A stretch of DNA of 64,000 bases from Blakeslea trispora (GCA_025331445.1 JAIWNE010000029.1:248001-312000); one strand, 5' to 3'; positions 47,275-60,527 are shown, counted from the stretch's first letter. Translations and numbers: made by a program. Notes: generated from the sequence alone by a model not told the origin.

Positions 47275-49762
47275 ATGACCGAACACTCTGAACACAAGCG
47301 ACAGAGAGTAAGCAAAGCTTGGTGAGTTCAAACCTGACCTTAAAAGTGATAGAAAAGAGAAATGCTTACATAGTGTCTTTCTAGTGAACAATGTAGACGA
47401 AAGAAAGTAAAGTGTGATGGTGCTTTACCTTTTTGCAATAACTGCAGTATGCAAGGCTTTACCTGTCATTATAAGGAATCGACCAAAAAAGTAAGATTTG
47501 ACTTTAAATGAATCCCAGTAGATAAAACTCATGACTAATGTATAACACACAACCATTAGAGAGGCCCACCCAAAGGCTATATTGAAGCGATTGAAGGCAG
47601 ATTACATAGGCTAGAAGCATTGCTAGGCAGCATTGTCCAAGAGGATGATCCTCGCTCTCAAGCCATTATAGATGAATTAAATGCTCCACTTGAAACTGCA
47701 TACGGAGAACTTGTTCGGCCTAGACCAATGCGCCGAGAAACCCTTTCAAGCCTCGATTCAGATCTAAATCCACTTAGCATCATGGAACCAGCCATACTCC
47801 AAAAGAATCAAAGTGATAAAGAAGATGAAGACCAAGACGAATCAAACAATATAGGCAATTTGTCAATAGACGAGAATGGCCAACTGCGGTACTACGGGAG
47901 ATCGTCTGGCTTTTATATGCTGAAGATCAATAAGAATTTTCAAAACCGCTCGTTCCAATTCAATTCAAAAGAGCCCGCCCACAGCGACTCGCATACTGCA
48001 TTACCAGTATCCATTGATCCATTTGAAATGCCTCCTACAGATTTGAGAGATCATTTGCTTTCACTTTACTTTGATACGTTCTATCCACTTTTACCCATTT
48101 TACACAAACAATCGTTTGTAGAAGCTATCCATGATCCAACTCTACCTTCATCTCCTCCGCCTATTCTATTGAATGCCATTTTTGCAGTGGCATCCCGCAT
48201 ATCACCCGATGTGCGAGTCAGGGCTGCACCAGACAAGCCAGAAACTGCAGGCGATCTTTTCTTCGAGCGGGCTCGTATGCTACTGGACTTGGAATGGGAT
48301 AGTTTTCGAGCCTCTACAGTACAAGCTTTGTTGCTCATGAGCAGTCATCAAAACGGTGCTCTCAAAACAACCCGCGGATGGCTTTATAGTGGCATGGTAA
48401 AAGAGAAAGAAAATTGAGCTTTTGAGTGAAAGATAAAAAAAAACATATACTGATGTTTCTTGCATGTTTGTATGTATGGTATAGGCTATTCGTATGTCTC
48501 AAAACTTGGGTTTACACAGAAACTGTGATACTTGGGATTTATCGCCAACTGAAAAAGAAAACAGGAAACGGGCTTTTTATTGTTGTTTTGTGATTGATAG
48601 ATTGTCATGTGCTATGCATGGGAAATCGCCCATGATTGATGAGCGAGATTACGATACACCTTATCCGTCTCAAGATGAACTAGATGACTTTGATCGCAAA
48701 CCACGCATCATGGAGAACTTTCTTCATCTTATCAAGATTTGCGAAATCTTGGGCGAAGTCATCGGTGACCTTTACAAAGTACGGGCTAGAAAACAATTAG
48801 CTGCTCTATCTACCTCTGATAGTATAGTTTCCTCACTTGACAAAAAACTCAATCATTGGATGTCCAAACTACCAGCAAACCTACAGTATAGACCACCTAA
48901 TACTCGATTAAACGAACGTGCGCCGGCGCCTTCTCTTGAACTATGTCAACTACATATGCTCTTCTATACTACACTTATTCTCACACACCGTCCATTTATT
49001 CCAGGTCCCGACCAAAAAGTAGCACCCTCTGTATTCCCCTCAGCATCCATCTGTACATTTGCAGCAAACAAAATCCTTGACATTACCGAATCGCTTTTAG
49101 CTGAAGGTCGTCTGACAAGTTTGAATAATTACTCGCTTTTCTTTATGTTTACAGCAGGTATCATTTTCATTTACAATGCTGCCTCTACCGACTCTATGTT
49201 TGCTTTTGAAGCCAAAATCAGTATCAACAAAATCATGCGTGGTATGGACGATATAGAGGCAACATGGCGCACATCTGCAAGACTCTGCAACATTCTAGGT
49301 GCATTAGCTGGACTAAGAGAGATTGACCTTGAATGTGTAGATGAGAGTCATTCACGATCGCTTCATAATAAGCAACTCGCTTTAAAGCAACCTCCTGCCT
49401 CAATCGCTGTGCCAAATTCACCAGAACCTGAAGCTCAAGTATCTAACGATATGAATGACCATCATGAATTTCGAATGGAAGAAAAATATTATACAGGAAG
49501 TGGATGTAGCCATAAATCTTCTAGTATTGATCTTTCATCTCCTGAATTGGCACAGATTCAAAACAATCTATATATACCACCCCAGCAAGATTCCTTTGAT
49601 CCTAACGCTACAGCATTTTGGGGAATGCCAATGTCGTTTGATGTGGACGAATGGAATAGTTATTTCAACAATCAAAAGAATACCTCAGCTAATAGTGAAA
49701 ATTCGTTTATGCCTGTCCCTCTTATGGAATCCCATGCTCATGCATTTGGGTCTTCTCAGTAA
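47275..49762 (+). CDS. Zn2Cys6 transcription factor with fungal-specific middle domain
   Basis: Nuclear DNA-binding regulator. Four exons: 47275-47321, 47385-47490, 47560-48396, 48485-49762, giving 755 aa. The binuclear zinc cluster spans exons 1-2: CEQCRRKKVKCDGALPFCNN then CSMQGFTC, six cysteines in normal spacing. A linker RGPPKGYIEAIEGRLHRLEA then LL begins the coiled coil, giving dimerisation. The fungal_trans region follows (LLSLYFDTFYPLLPILHKQS, the helix around LLLMSSHQNGALK, then AIRMSQNLGLHRN). The Asn/Ser/acidic C-terminus may activate. The RGPPKGYIEAIE...RLHR motif is of the Xln1/Cat8-neighbouring type, but the target pathway cannot be told from sequence. Confidence 0.92.
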
Positions 49763-49998
49763 ATAGAAAAATATATAACAATAGCTTGATTTAGTAATAA
49801 CAAATAAAAAAAAAAGAAGAAGCAACCATAGAGCACCCTATTTCTCGGCTCCTCTCTAGAAAAGAAAAAAATTATTCAAGCAATAATGTTGTAATATGTC
49901 CCCCCCCCCTTTTTTTTCCTTTACAAGTGTCTACTTGACGTATAATTTAATTTAAGCTTCGAAATGATGTCATGTACACTAGTTGGCGATACTTTATT

Positions 49999-51106
49999 CT
50001 AAACAACACATTTAACTGCTTTACAAAGATCTGAAAAGCCTGATCTGTTTAACTTGGAGAAGAAGTTCAAGCCAGATGCTTTTTCAATAGCATCAATAGC
50101 TACTTGGAATTGGGTCAAAGGAGTTGTTTTGGTGATAGCTTGGTTTGGTAAGACAAAGGCACCAACAACGTAGTTGTTACCTTGGGGTATTAAGATGATC
50201 TTGTAAAAGTGAGTAGGAACGGCAACATTAGGACTATTTGTACCAATCACAGTGTATTCCATCTTGTAGTTTTGTTTGTCAGCTCTCTTTTGTGTTGAGT
50301 GAACACGATCAATCTTTCCATTAGTATTCAAATCAACACTAGCAAGAGCAAAAGTTGTGGCATTAAGGCTGGATACACTACCACCAGACTTGGGCAAAAA
50401 CAAAGGACCGGTATAGACGTAGACATCGTCATAACTTTGCACCAAATTACGACAGAATGCTTCAAGGTAAGCCCAATCTAATTTCAAAAAAAAAAAAAAA
50501 AGAAAAAATAACGGAATTTAATAGCCGAGTATTGACATAATTGTAAGAGTTATGACTTACATTGTCTGTTGAATCCTTCTCCTACTTGAGGTGCGATATT
50601 AGACAAGAAGAATGTTTCGTCCATAGCGGCTTGTGTGCTAACAGCATCGCCTGCAGGAGCCATGTGACCACGGTCATAACCACTGTTTGTATAGTCAGTC
50701 GTCAAAGCTTGGAAAATGGCAGGTAAAGCAGGATCAGGCTTGAAGTTGGAACCTTCACGGTCTACACCAGGACCTTTTTGAAGACTTGCCTTTGTAAGAT
50801 GCTCACCTACCCAGTAAGGAATGCGGTCCTTTCGGTTATACGATAAGGTATAAGCAGTTCTTTCAAATTGATCAACAATGGGACCTAAATAGAATAAAGA
50901 GTCAAAACAGTTGATCTAGCATATCTCAATTGCGTTTGAATCAATTTACCTGGGTTACCGAACTGTAAGACACTGTTGGAAGATTGTCTTGGTTGTAACC
51001 GATGATGACTTTGGTTCATTCTTAAGGGAATGACATTGTACATAAAGAACATGCCCACAAAGAAGCCACCTAATAAGCATACATAGTTTGATAATGGCAC
51101 AACCAT
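49999..51106 (-). CDS. NUC1: Mitochondrial endonuclease G-type nuclease
   Basis: DNA/RNA non-specific beta-beta-alpha-Me nuclease of the mitochondrial intermembrane space (yeast Nuc1, human EndoG). Three exons: 50950-51106, 50561-50884, 49999-50477, giving 319 aa (yeast 329). An N-terminal membrane helix (YVCLLGGFFVGMFFMYNVIP) serves as anchor or targeting signal. Catalytic motif DRGHMAPAGD with the active His, and the metal-binding Asn in FFLSNIAPQ. The later VYVYTGPLFLP and FYKIILIP strands match the family. All catalytic residues are kept. It converges with the zinc-cluster gene (236 bp between stops). Confidence 0.95.
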
Positions 51107-53951
51107 ACTTGCTGTTTCTAGTATAGATCTACAAGAGATTTAAAGAGAAGATGAAAATAACAATAATGAAAAGAAAAAAAAAAAAGATGAAAGATAAAGC
51201 ATAATAGCGCTTTATATACTCATTTGATTTGAACGGACTTTAATGATTGCATTTTTTTTAAAAAAGGTCACACGCTGTGCATTGGTAGCACTAAATGTAG
51301 CAAATTAAGGAAAAGTTTAAGTTAGATCAAAATAAGATAGTACAATGAAAGTGATCGAGATTTTGAGAAAGCGACAGCACAACCCTTTCAATCAATTCAT
51401 GATGGACTATGAAGTTGATTGTGAAGGTTACGTTGAAAAAAAAAAATCTTTGTTGATAGCCTAAAGAGAACAGACTTAGGAAAGAAAAGAATTAATGCTT
51501 ATATATTTTTGAAACTACAGATAAAAAAGAAAGTATTCTTGTACGCTTTTTTTTGTTTTGCATTATTGAGTTAGTTCTCATTTGAAAAAAAAAAAAAGCT
51601 TATGCATAAATGCATCACATAACACAGTAGTGACTTTTGGACACAAAAGGAAGCTGTAAATACAAGCTTATCAATCATTATCTTTTCTTTTATTATAAAG
51701 CAAAAGACGAAGATAGTGTACATATCTTTTGAGCAATTGTATCATATGTGTAAACGTATCCTATACTTTCTCTTCTGTGCTTGAGCAATGCTTATGTTTA
51801 AGAAACAAGCCATATGACAATTTGTTTCTTTACAGTGTTAAACATAAAAGTGCTTACTTATTGTACATTTGTATCGGGCACTTTATTTGACTGTCAATAT
51901 CATATGTATCAAACCCTTCAAGTGAGAGTAACGTTCAACAATACACAAATAAGCTAAATGTGTAATTCCTAAGATACTTTTATCTGTGTGATACATATTG
52001 TAAATGGCTATATCTAATTCATGTACGCATAAGGATACTTGAGGAATTGTTTGTCTTACTAAATCAAACTTTTCTATAAAGCTACAATGTATGCAATTCT
52101 TACTCTAGTATGTTTTACTACTTGTATGGTGGTAGCCTAACTGATTGACACCAGTGAAAGATAAGCGAACGTATGCTATTTAACGCTTGTCTTGATACAA
52201 TGTATGACATGACTGTTCATCTTAATTAATAGCATAAACAGTGTTACCTAGAAGATGATTGGCTTGTTTGCCAGCAAATGGCTGTTGCTATCAATATACA
52301 TTTTGTTTCTTGAATAATTCAATTTGTCAATATCAATGCAGAATCATTACGCAGATGAAGAATGATTGATTTAAGCAGTCAACTAGTCGAGAAAAAGAAA
52401 ACGTTTATACAAGAGCTGTGACGAAGAGTGCGTATTAGAGGAGCAAGAAGTAAAGATGCTTTGAGACTTTCTAGAGAGCAGAAAGTGTTATCGTCTATCA
52501 GGAAATGTAAAGATATCAAAATCTACTGGTGGCACTCCAATGACTGAAATTACTAACCATCTTGTACAATCTGAGCTTGATTTCAAGTCAGTGCAAGAAT
52601 GTCTACTTCTTCCCAATCAGGCAACTAATTAAACTTGAGGCCACTCACAAATAAAAAAAAAAGTGAGAAAAGATGGGACAAAGCTATCAAAAAGCCAAAA
52701 CATTCATCCAAGGGGACTTGTGTTGCCAAAACAGCCAATTAAATTTCTTGTCATGTAAATGTGTTGTGGCAAAAAGGAAAGAAGGGGTTGTTGAAGTGGA
52801 TACATCTATCATTTTTATTGATATGACAAGCATAGTATGAAAGCCCAAAACGATGACCAGAAACAATGGTTTGCCTTTCTCTTTACAAAGGAAAAAAAGA
52901 ATGAGTTGAATATACACCCTATGCTATTGTTTGATTTCTTCTGACTTGTCCAAACTCGTTTTATTGTGAGGTGCTTGAATAGAAATGAATGAAAAAGCCA
53001 TTGTAACAATAAATGATTGTATAGTCAAGCTGAATAAGCACTCAAGATGACATAAATTAGACTTTGTTGAACATGTTGATTTTGTCACACGTTTTATCAA
53101 AAATAAAAAATTATACGCTGTATAGTCATAAACGTGTTATTGATGTCAAAAACTATTGAGCAAAAAAAAAAAAAATGAAAAAAGAAAAAGGCTTACCTAA
53201 TACCTTTGCTATGCAATAAAAAGTATTGCTTCCGAGCCCTTTTGATAGGTTGCTTCTTTGAAGTGTCTAATTTAGTTAGATGTCGCTATCTGATTATACA
53301 AATGCACCTTATAAATCACCAAAAAAAGGGGGAGGGGGGGCTGTCAAGAAGCAACAAAGTTTATTCACTGAAATGAACTCTACACAGACATTTGGTTTTT
53401 TTATAAGTGTCATTATATTTGTTAAAGTATATAAATAGTTAAAAGGCCATGTTCACAGACACAGTTTAGAAAATGTGTCATGTACATATTAGTTTCCAAG
53501 ACGCCAAAAAGATAGTTGTATCAAGTCCTTCAAAAAAAAAAAAAAGGAACAGTAACAAACTGAAGCTGCCTTGAAACTATTATCGTTCATTAAATGCCTT
53601 TTTTTTTTGAATGACAAACTATGGAAATCGTATACATATTATAAAATAAAAAATAGAGTTTTATTCACAATGAAAGTTAAATAAAATTGTATTGAGAAAA
53701 AAAAAAAAAGACCAGCGAAAATGTACAAGAATAAATGAATAATAGATGAATAGCAGTGCGAGTGGTAAGATGGAGTAAGTGTGTAGCAAAAAAAAAAAAA
53801 AAAAAAAATTATAGAGACAGAAGAGGAAAGAGCAGGGGGGGGGAAAGAGAACAGAGAAGGAGGAAATGCAATGTTTTGAATGATGATTGTGTACATGAGA
53901 GAGATATTACAAGATTATGTGTGTTTCGAGGGAATAAATAACAAAGACTAC
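51107..53951. other. Intergenic 2.8 kb, possible coding debris near 52.5 kb
   Basis: Long AT-rich stretch. On the plus strand at about 52,440-52,632 two overlapping frames look protein-like (SKDALRLSREQKVLSSIRK and TEITNHLVQSELDFKSVQE), suggesting a frameshifted remnant. Many A/T homopolymers and a G7 tract occur near 53,334. Otherwise nothing seen. Confidence 0.4.
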
Positions 53952-55383
53952 TTAATTTAAGTGAATCGAATGATGTTTCTTGGGGGCTATATAATACGGT
54001 TGATGATGAAGCTGCATCATGGCGACAGCAGCCATGCTATCATCTTCAGTCTTTTGTCGCTTCATCTGTTCAAAGGATAAGAAGCTACTGATGGGAGGAA
54101 GTCGAAGAGCGGGCTCGGTATGTAGACAGTAACCCTGAGAATAGTCAGGCTGAAACCATTGCTTATCATAGGGTTGAGTAGGAGGAGATAGAGGAGGCAA
54201 AGAGACGTTAGGGGGCGATGCAAAATGGGATAGGACAGGGCTTCCTTGACTACTATTACTTTCTGTTGTATCACTGCCAGTGACACTGACTCTTCTCTCC
54301 AAATAGGTCCCAGAGCGTTGACTGACAAGATTTCTAGGCTCTGTTTGAATTTCGAGTTTCCGTTTACAAGATGTATTATTGGTTGATCTATCATGCAACA
54401 GATTAGTAAGCTATTTTTATGAGATGAATGAGACTTACATTTGTGATCTATTTTCTTTTCGAATCTTTATACGTGCACCTTGATCAGAGAAATTTCTTGA
54501 TAGGAAGGTTGAATCAAGAGCACCAGGGAACTTTTTGTTTGAATAAACAATGAATGGGCTTGTATAAATAGATTGAAGACAGACAGCACCTGTACAAGTG
54601 ATTTCAAAGAGAGACAATTTTAACCTGAACTGTCCTTCTACTTTAACTGAAATATCACCAAAGATAAAGAAGGCGCCATCTTTTTTTTGATAATTTATGT
54701 TTAGTACCATATCTTCATATTAAAAAGAAAGTAAAGAGAGAAACTTACTGTCATTGTTGATGTCTTTTAATTTATACATGGAAGAAACAGTTTGTCCAGA
54801 CAAAGCGTTATGTGTAGGTGTATAGATTTCATTATTATCTGTGGCATGAGCCAAATTAGCACACATGAAGAAATAAGAGCTTTGATGAAAAGTGCTACGA
54901 GACAAGATCAGATAAAGATAAAAAAAAAAGGATCTGAAAGTAAATCAGATAGAATACATACTCAGTTTCTTGCGGAGTAGCGTTATTTTGCTTGATTTGA
55001 ATTATTGGAGGAGGATCGATTGGTCGACGATCTAAGATAATAGCGCTTAATATTACATGGTTGAGTTACAGTCATTTTCAAATTTTGCTTACCTCTTTCA
55101 TTGTTTGTACTTATACGAGTATGTATAGGCTCTTGGCGACTGACCAAGGAATAAAGACTAGTTTAGAAAGCAATAAAGAAAACATGTTAGATTTTTCTTC
55201 TTTTTTGTTTCTCTTCAACACAACAGTTGCGTATGTCATTTTGTCAATGAATGAAGAGAGAGAAGGGGGGAGTGTAGGATTCGGGACCCCGGTTTCGGGT
55301 CTTATCATCTGAATAAAATACCTTGATGAAGATGGAATAACAGGACATGCTGAAATATAATTATATTGATGTGCTTTAGACAT
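53952..55383 (-). CDS. Velvet-domain transcription regulator
   Basis: Fungal velvet factor (VelB/VosA/VeA family; NF-kappaB-like DNA-binding fold) linking development and metabolism. Six exons: 55322-55383, 55093-55157, 54962-55031, 54749-54894, 54439-54679, 53952-54387, giving 339 aa. The velvet domain fills residues about 22-210: YSLVSRQEPIHTRIS, then DRRPIDPPPIIQI, SSYFFMCANLAHAT, GAFFIFGDISVKVEGQFRLK, LSLFEI, and the basic end FLSRNFSDQGARIKIRKEN. After it comes a Ser/Pro/Tyr-rich tail. The acceptor of exon 5 (AAAAAAAAG) lacks a pyrimidine tract but is fixed by frame and homology. I cannot separate VelB from VosA type. It is flanked by 2-3 kb gene-free DNA on both sides, which is common for developmental regulators. 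Confidence 0.92.
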
Positions 55384-57548
55384 GAAGGGATATTTAAATT
55401 CAAGGGATAATTTCGTAAAAAAAAAAAAGAGTAAAGAAAAAGGAAGAAAAAGAAAGAAAGAGAGAATTACAAAAGACTAATGAGAAAAGAGGGAAGATGT
55501 GGTGTAACATATGAAAAGAGAAAAAGATCTGATAAAAAAAATTGTTACGCAAAACTCAGCCTTTGTCAGAGAGAGAAAGAGAGAAAATTATAGTTTAGTT
55601 GGCTCCCGCGATTTGATCATCCGATAGATAAGTATTGTTGACGAAAATAAAGGGGGATTTTGAGTGCGTTGTGAGCTATTGTTTATGTAACAACAACAAT
55701 AATAATAATAATAAAAAAGAACACGCAAAACTCATTCTTTCTCATATACATTCTCTCTATTCTTGCTTATTTCTCTATCATAAGGATGTGTTCTGTGGTT
55801 GGTTATGGGCTCATGATTCATATAAATATATACACCTAGGTAAATTAATAGGCTATCTTTTTTTCTAAAAGAACAAGACCCTTATTCATAAGCCCTCTCC
55901 CTCGCAAAGTAAAAAGAAGTTTTATTTTGATCATAACCAAATTTTATACTCATCTTGCATTATGATGTCTACCGGAACCAAAGCAACGAACATCATATTT
56001 GGTGAGACAAAGAGCTTTGGTTTTAGTGATAAAAACTGTATTATGATTGACAGATAACTAATAATTCTATCTGTTTTAAACTTTGGTTTAAAGATAATCA
56101 GATTAATGTCGCTGTTTTAAAACCATCATGAAGATATAAATATGAAAGCCCAAATTCAATAGTTGATATGAAAGCAAACGATTAAATTTACAATAGCAGC
56201 AGTGACAAAGCTTGCCCTCTTTTTTCTTATGTCAGCTTGTGAAATAAGGAAAGAGAGAAAGAGAGGGGGAAGCCTCTTGTTGCTGGTTTTGAGTAAGACA
56301 GATGAGAGTTACCCACATTTCCAACTCACCTGTGAAGAGTGACACAAAGTATCTCTAATAATCAGATGAAACTTGAGTGTAACACAATCATTTAATGAAG
56401 GGGAGAAGAGGGGGTTTAATTTGTCTTGTATAAAACCAAGCTATCATGTCTTATTCATGTATGAGAGATGTGTTGACTAAAGAATAAAATAAAAAAACTT
56501 GAATAAGCAGACTGTATTGAAGCAAAAAAAAAAGGGAGGCAAAAGATTCTTTTCTTTAAGAAAAAGGAAGAAACACTTTGTCTTTCACAGACAGGATATA
56601 ATATCTGTCATTTTAGTCTTTTACAACCATGAAATAAAGCCAAACTAATCCATAAAAGAGACAAGATTTGAATGCAAGACAATTTGATTAGACAGCAAGA
56701 AAAAAAAGTTTTCATTGTTTGTAGCTTCATTATTACCATATTCATCATGCAAGGACCACCACTTTATGTATTTCATCTTGTTTTTTTATTATGTTGAAAA
56801 GACCCGGTATCTCTTGTAAGTTTTTGGTTCTTATTTAATCACTTAAAAATGACTTTAGATATAGCCTTCACTTAATAAGCCTAATTTACTTTCTCGGGGA
56901 ACAAAAGAGAGAGACTTGTGGGTATATTAAACTATTCAGCTTCTTGTTGAGTTCAAGAAACCAATGTCGACCTCTTTATTTCTTCACAAAGAGGCTTCTT
57001 TACTCTCCCTCCTCTTTTTCTAAAAACCCCCCATCATGAAGACCAACAAGTCGAATACCATTGATCATTTGTATTGTTTTTTCAGAGGAAAAGATAGTAT
57101 GTAAAAAAGATCAATTTCTTCACTTGAACAATACAATTTTCAACATGTGCTTTAACCTTGAAAGCATTGACATGAGAAAGCTGGACTTTTTGGGAATTCA
57201 AACTTCTGGCTTGTTCATCCAACATAGGCGTCTGAATAGTGTTCATTCTCGTTTACTATTATCTTCTTTTGTGTGTGTGTGTGTATATCAACCAGACCAA
57301 TGCATTCACTAAAACAAGTCTATATAAACCATGACTTTATATGTACTATTGTCTTGACCACCAAGCGGAGACTCAAGTCAAAATCATGCTGTGTCACTAT
57401 CAAGCTATCTGATTGAACTAAAGATGCATTTGTTGTCCAATAAAGAAAGAGAGAGAGAGAGAGAGAGGGGATATCGTGAGATTTTATGATGAGTGAAATG
57501 CAGAGAATATATAAAAAAAAGAAGAAGAAAAAACACAAAAAAAAAGAA
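55384..57548. other. Intergenic 2.2 kb, velvet promoter and ERT1 3' region
   Basis: No gene. Long upstream region of the velvet gene with CT/GA-rich tracts and an (AAC)/(AAT)n microsatellite at about 55,691-55,712. Open frames are short and repetitive. Confidence 0.5.
55691..55712. repeat. (AAC)n(AAT)n microsatellite
   Basis: CAACAACAATAATAATAATA and two more bases, in the velvet upstream region. Confidence 0.7.
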
Positions 57549-59444
57549 TTAACTAAGAATAGGCAAAAACTAATAGAAAGAGTCAATACAGTATCAATCA
57601 GGTTTGTTTGTTGTCAACTTACATTGCCTACAATCACACTTGGTAAATCGAAAATATCTCGCTTGATAGTGAAGCAAAAGGTACAAGGAACAATACGCTT
57701 TGTGGGACTTATTAGGATACAGGTACTGTAGACAGCTGAGTCAGTATTGTCAAATGCATGAAGAGCGTATTTCTCCCAATATTCCACAGCTGAAGGGTTA
57801 CTCATTAACTAACAAAAAGAAAAAGAAAACCCATGAATGATGATAATAAAAAAAAAAGAATCATTTTCTCATCTTACCTCATATATATAGGTCTTTTTGT
57901 TTAATAGCATATCTCTTGACCACTGAGTCAGTAAAGAGAATTCTTTTCCTACCAGTGTAATTTCGCCTGTTCTTCTCCAAACAACAGTAGGCGTACCTGA
58001 ATAACTAATCAATTTTTCATATTCCTAACAACACAAGTCAGTCGAATTTCTTTTTCTCTCGAAATAACCAAGTTTTCCTTTTTTTTTTACCAGTAATGTA
58101 CGTTGTAAACATTTTTCTGTAAAAATCAAATCATCTTCAGTTAAATTCATCATGGAAGCCAAGACAGAAGGTCTAAATAGCGCCAGCGCTCTACTGATTC
58201 TCATCAAGTCTTCTCTGCTCATTCTATAGAGTCATCATCGTGTTAGTCTCTCTCTCTCCTTCTTGTTAATTCTTCTGTTTTGATGTTTTACCTTGTCTTT
58301 ACATAATTAATCAAATAATGATAACCATCTGCATAGCTAAATGGTTTAGTGGCACTAGCATAAGCCATTTCAGGTGTCACAATCTGATTTCTTCTTCTGA
58401 CAGCAGGTCCTGTACTTGCTGTTACTGGACTAGCCACATTGGCTACCACAGCTCCATCACCATAAGCAGATAGAGTAGAGACACCAGAAGCAGAGATTTG
58501 GGAGGTATCCATGGTAGAAGAAGCAATGGAGGCTACTGGTTTATTGAAAGTAGCTGGAAGTTGGTTAGGTGAAGATAGAAAAGAGGTCGTGTTTGTCCCA
58601 CTCAAGTTCATGCCAAGAGGTGATTCAATGATGGGTGATGGTTGCTGAGGCCAAAGGTTGTTCAGGACATCAGCCGAGGTCTGTGATGCAGTGGGTGTAG
58701 CTGGGGATCTGTCAGGGAAGAACCCAACATGTTGGATAGAATAGAGTACTCTAGATTGGTTGTGTTGGATCCAAACCCATAATTAAAATTTTCTAGATTC
58801 ATCAGACTGCTATTGTTGTTGTCTGTAGTGTTGCCTATCACTGGTGTACCTAATTCCATTTTTCTTAACCTTCTAATGTCTATGCTTTCTCTCTCTCTTT
58901 TTCTTTACCTGCTTCTAAAAATCGTTGTGCTTGAAAGGCTTCAGGAATGAATGCTGTGATATTGGGTGTTTGAATAGAAGATTGTGGACTGAATGGTGTG
59001 CCTGGTGCTGTCATTGGATTGGCTGTCTCTAAATCCATACATTAAACAAGAAAGAAAAAAGAAAAATGATGATAGTTTTGTTACCGTCAATGTCTTGCAA
59101 GTATTTTGCCTTCTTTCGTGCTCCATCTGTGCATGTAGAGGCCAGGTCGCGCTTAATACATCTTTTACAAGGACGAGCTTATAACAAGAAGAAGAAAAAA
59201 AAAGAGGTTGAATGACTCGTTGCTTATATCCATCTATTCAAAAAAGAAAAGAGCAAAAACTTACAGTCATCGCATGTCAAGTGTGCCTAATAATAATAAA
59301 AAAATGTAATGAGACAACAGTATAAGTTTCTTTTTTTTTATTTTATTTTTTTTTGCTTACCTTTTGACAGTGAATACAGGCTCTAGCTGCTTTCTTTTTT
59401 CGTTGACCATGAGCAGGTTTTGGTTGATCTGACTTCATTTGCAT
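57549..59444 (-). CDS. ERT1: ERT1/AcuK-type gluconeogenesis transcription regulator, frame break in exon 5
   Basis: Zn2Cys6 regulator with a PAS domain; relatives (yeast Ert1/Rds2, Aspergillus AcuK) switch on gluconeogenic genes. Exons: 59361-59444, 59265-59286, 59085-59177, 58909-59028, 58292-58879, 58091-58223, 57878-58024, 57623-57808, 57549-57569. Zinc cluster: [20 protein letters not shown] then [11 protein letters not shown] and [17 protein letters not shown] region: [57 protein letters not shown]; the end is VIVGNFLPILS. Exon 5 is one base short of continuous frame near 58,715: either an extra 41-nt intron (58,715-58,755 region) or a real or artefactual indel. About 450-464 aa. Confidence 0.88.
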
Positions 59445-59933
59445 AGAGAGTGTTTATATCAAATCCATACTTTTATCCACTGAGAATAAAAGAGAAGCAA
59501 GTAAGGAAAAGAAAAAAAAATTAGATAATGTTATCAAAGTGTGTGTGTGTTATCCCTGTATCTTGCTGAGAAGGAAAAATAGCAAAATTTACACACTATT
59601 TCTGGACCTCAATTGAGCATAAAATCAGATTGGAAAGCATTGACCAAAAGCATGATGGTGTAAAAAAAACAGAGAGCAATCAGTCTACCGAAATCTTCTA
59701 TACTCGAGTCAAATAAAACACTCAAGATTTACTACCTGCAATTCATATCAATAGGAAGTGATTGTTGCCTCTGACCTGACTGAGCGCTTTTTCGAGTTCT
59801 TCATATTAGGCACAAATAAAAAAAAAAGACAGAAAGATCAGTAGAGGTAAAATAGACAACAGCAGCTTGACTCATATGCCTCTCTAAACTCACTGCTAGT
59901 TTTATTGGGAAAAGATAAGTAGACTAGATATGG

Positions 59934-60297
59934 TTGACTGCACATGAGCTTCTTATAAACACTGAGAGTAGCGAAAACGAGACATCATTTGTTTGGATCT
60001 GTTCTTTGATCAGGATTGAGTTAATACCTGGTTTAGATAGACGTACAAAGTTTCCTTCTACATTCAATGAAATTGCAAGAATTACCTCAAACAAAATTGA
60101 TTCCAAAGACTTTAGAAAGATATTCTGTTATATCTTGGAGATATCAAGGTGCTCATGTAGACCAAAGCATTTCAAATAAGTATGTGCGGTATAAAAATAC
60201 GCCACGCATCTTTATTTTGTTTCTGATGGATGATTTAGGCTGGTTGTTGAATTGTGAGTTTGATTCTGTTGATTCAGAGATGATAACAAGAACATGA
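59934..60297 (+). pseudogene. Frameshifted orphan gene fragment
   Basis: Two overlapping plus-strand frames both look protein-coding: 59,934-60,179 (MTAHELLINTESSEN ... SLIRIELIPGLDRRTKFPS) and 60,067-60,297 (LIPKTLERYSVISWRYQG ... RIFILFLMDDLGWLLNCEFD). One ancestral frame broken by an indel near 60,070-60,100 would explain it. The composition is unlike surrounding DNA. No family recognised. Confidence 0.3.
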
Positions 60298-60408
60298 TTT
60301 ATTCCTCTTCTGATTTATATCTGTTACCGATAACATCATAATCTCGTTGGAGTTGCGTATAACGAATGAGAGGAGACAACATTGTTTAGGAAACCGCCCC
60401 CCCCAAGA

Positions 60409-60478
60409 ATTCAGTCAGAGATATAGAAGAGTAGGAAGGTATATGCTGCATTTCCAGACAATAATATTCTGACTGAAT
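60409..60478. repeat. 11-bp perfect inverted repeat
   Basis: ATTCAGTCAGA (60,409-60,419) and TCTGACTGAAT (60,468-60,478) with a 48-nt loop, extended by imperfect pairing. It could be a hairpin or the ends of a very small element. Confidence 0.4.
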
Positions 60479-60527
60479 ATTTCTAAACACAAGAACAGGT
60501 CGCCCCAAGTTCCCCTCCCATTCCATT

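Noticed and set aside
47035..47325. Three overlapping Phe/Ser-rich plus-strand frames
   Set aside because: Products of a T/C-rich leader in front of the zinc-cluster gene; low complexity.
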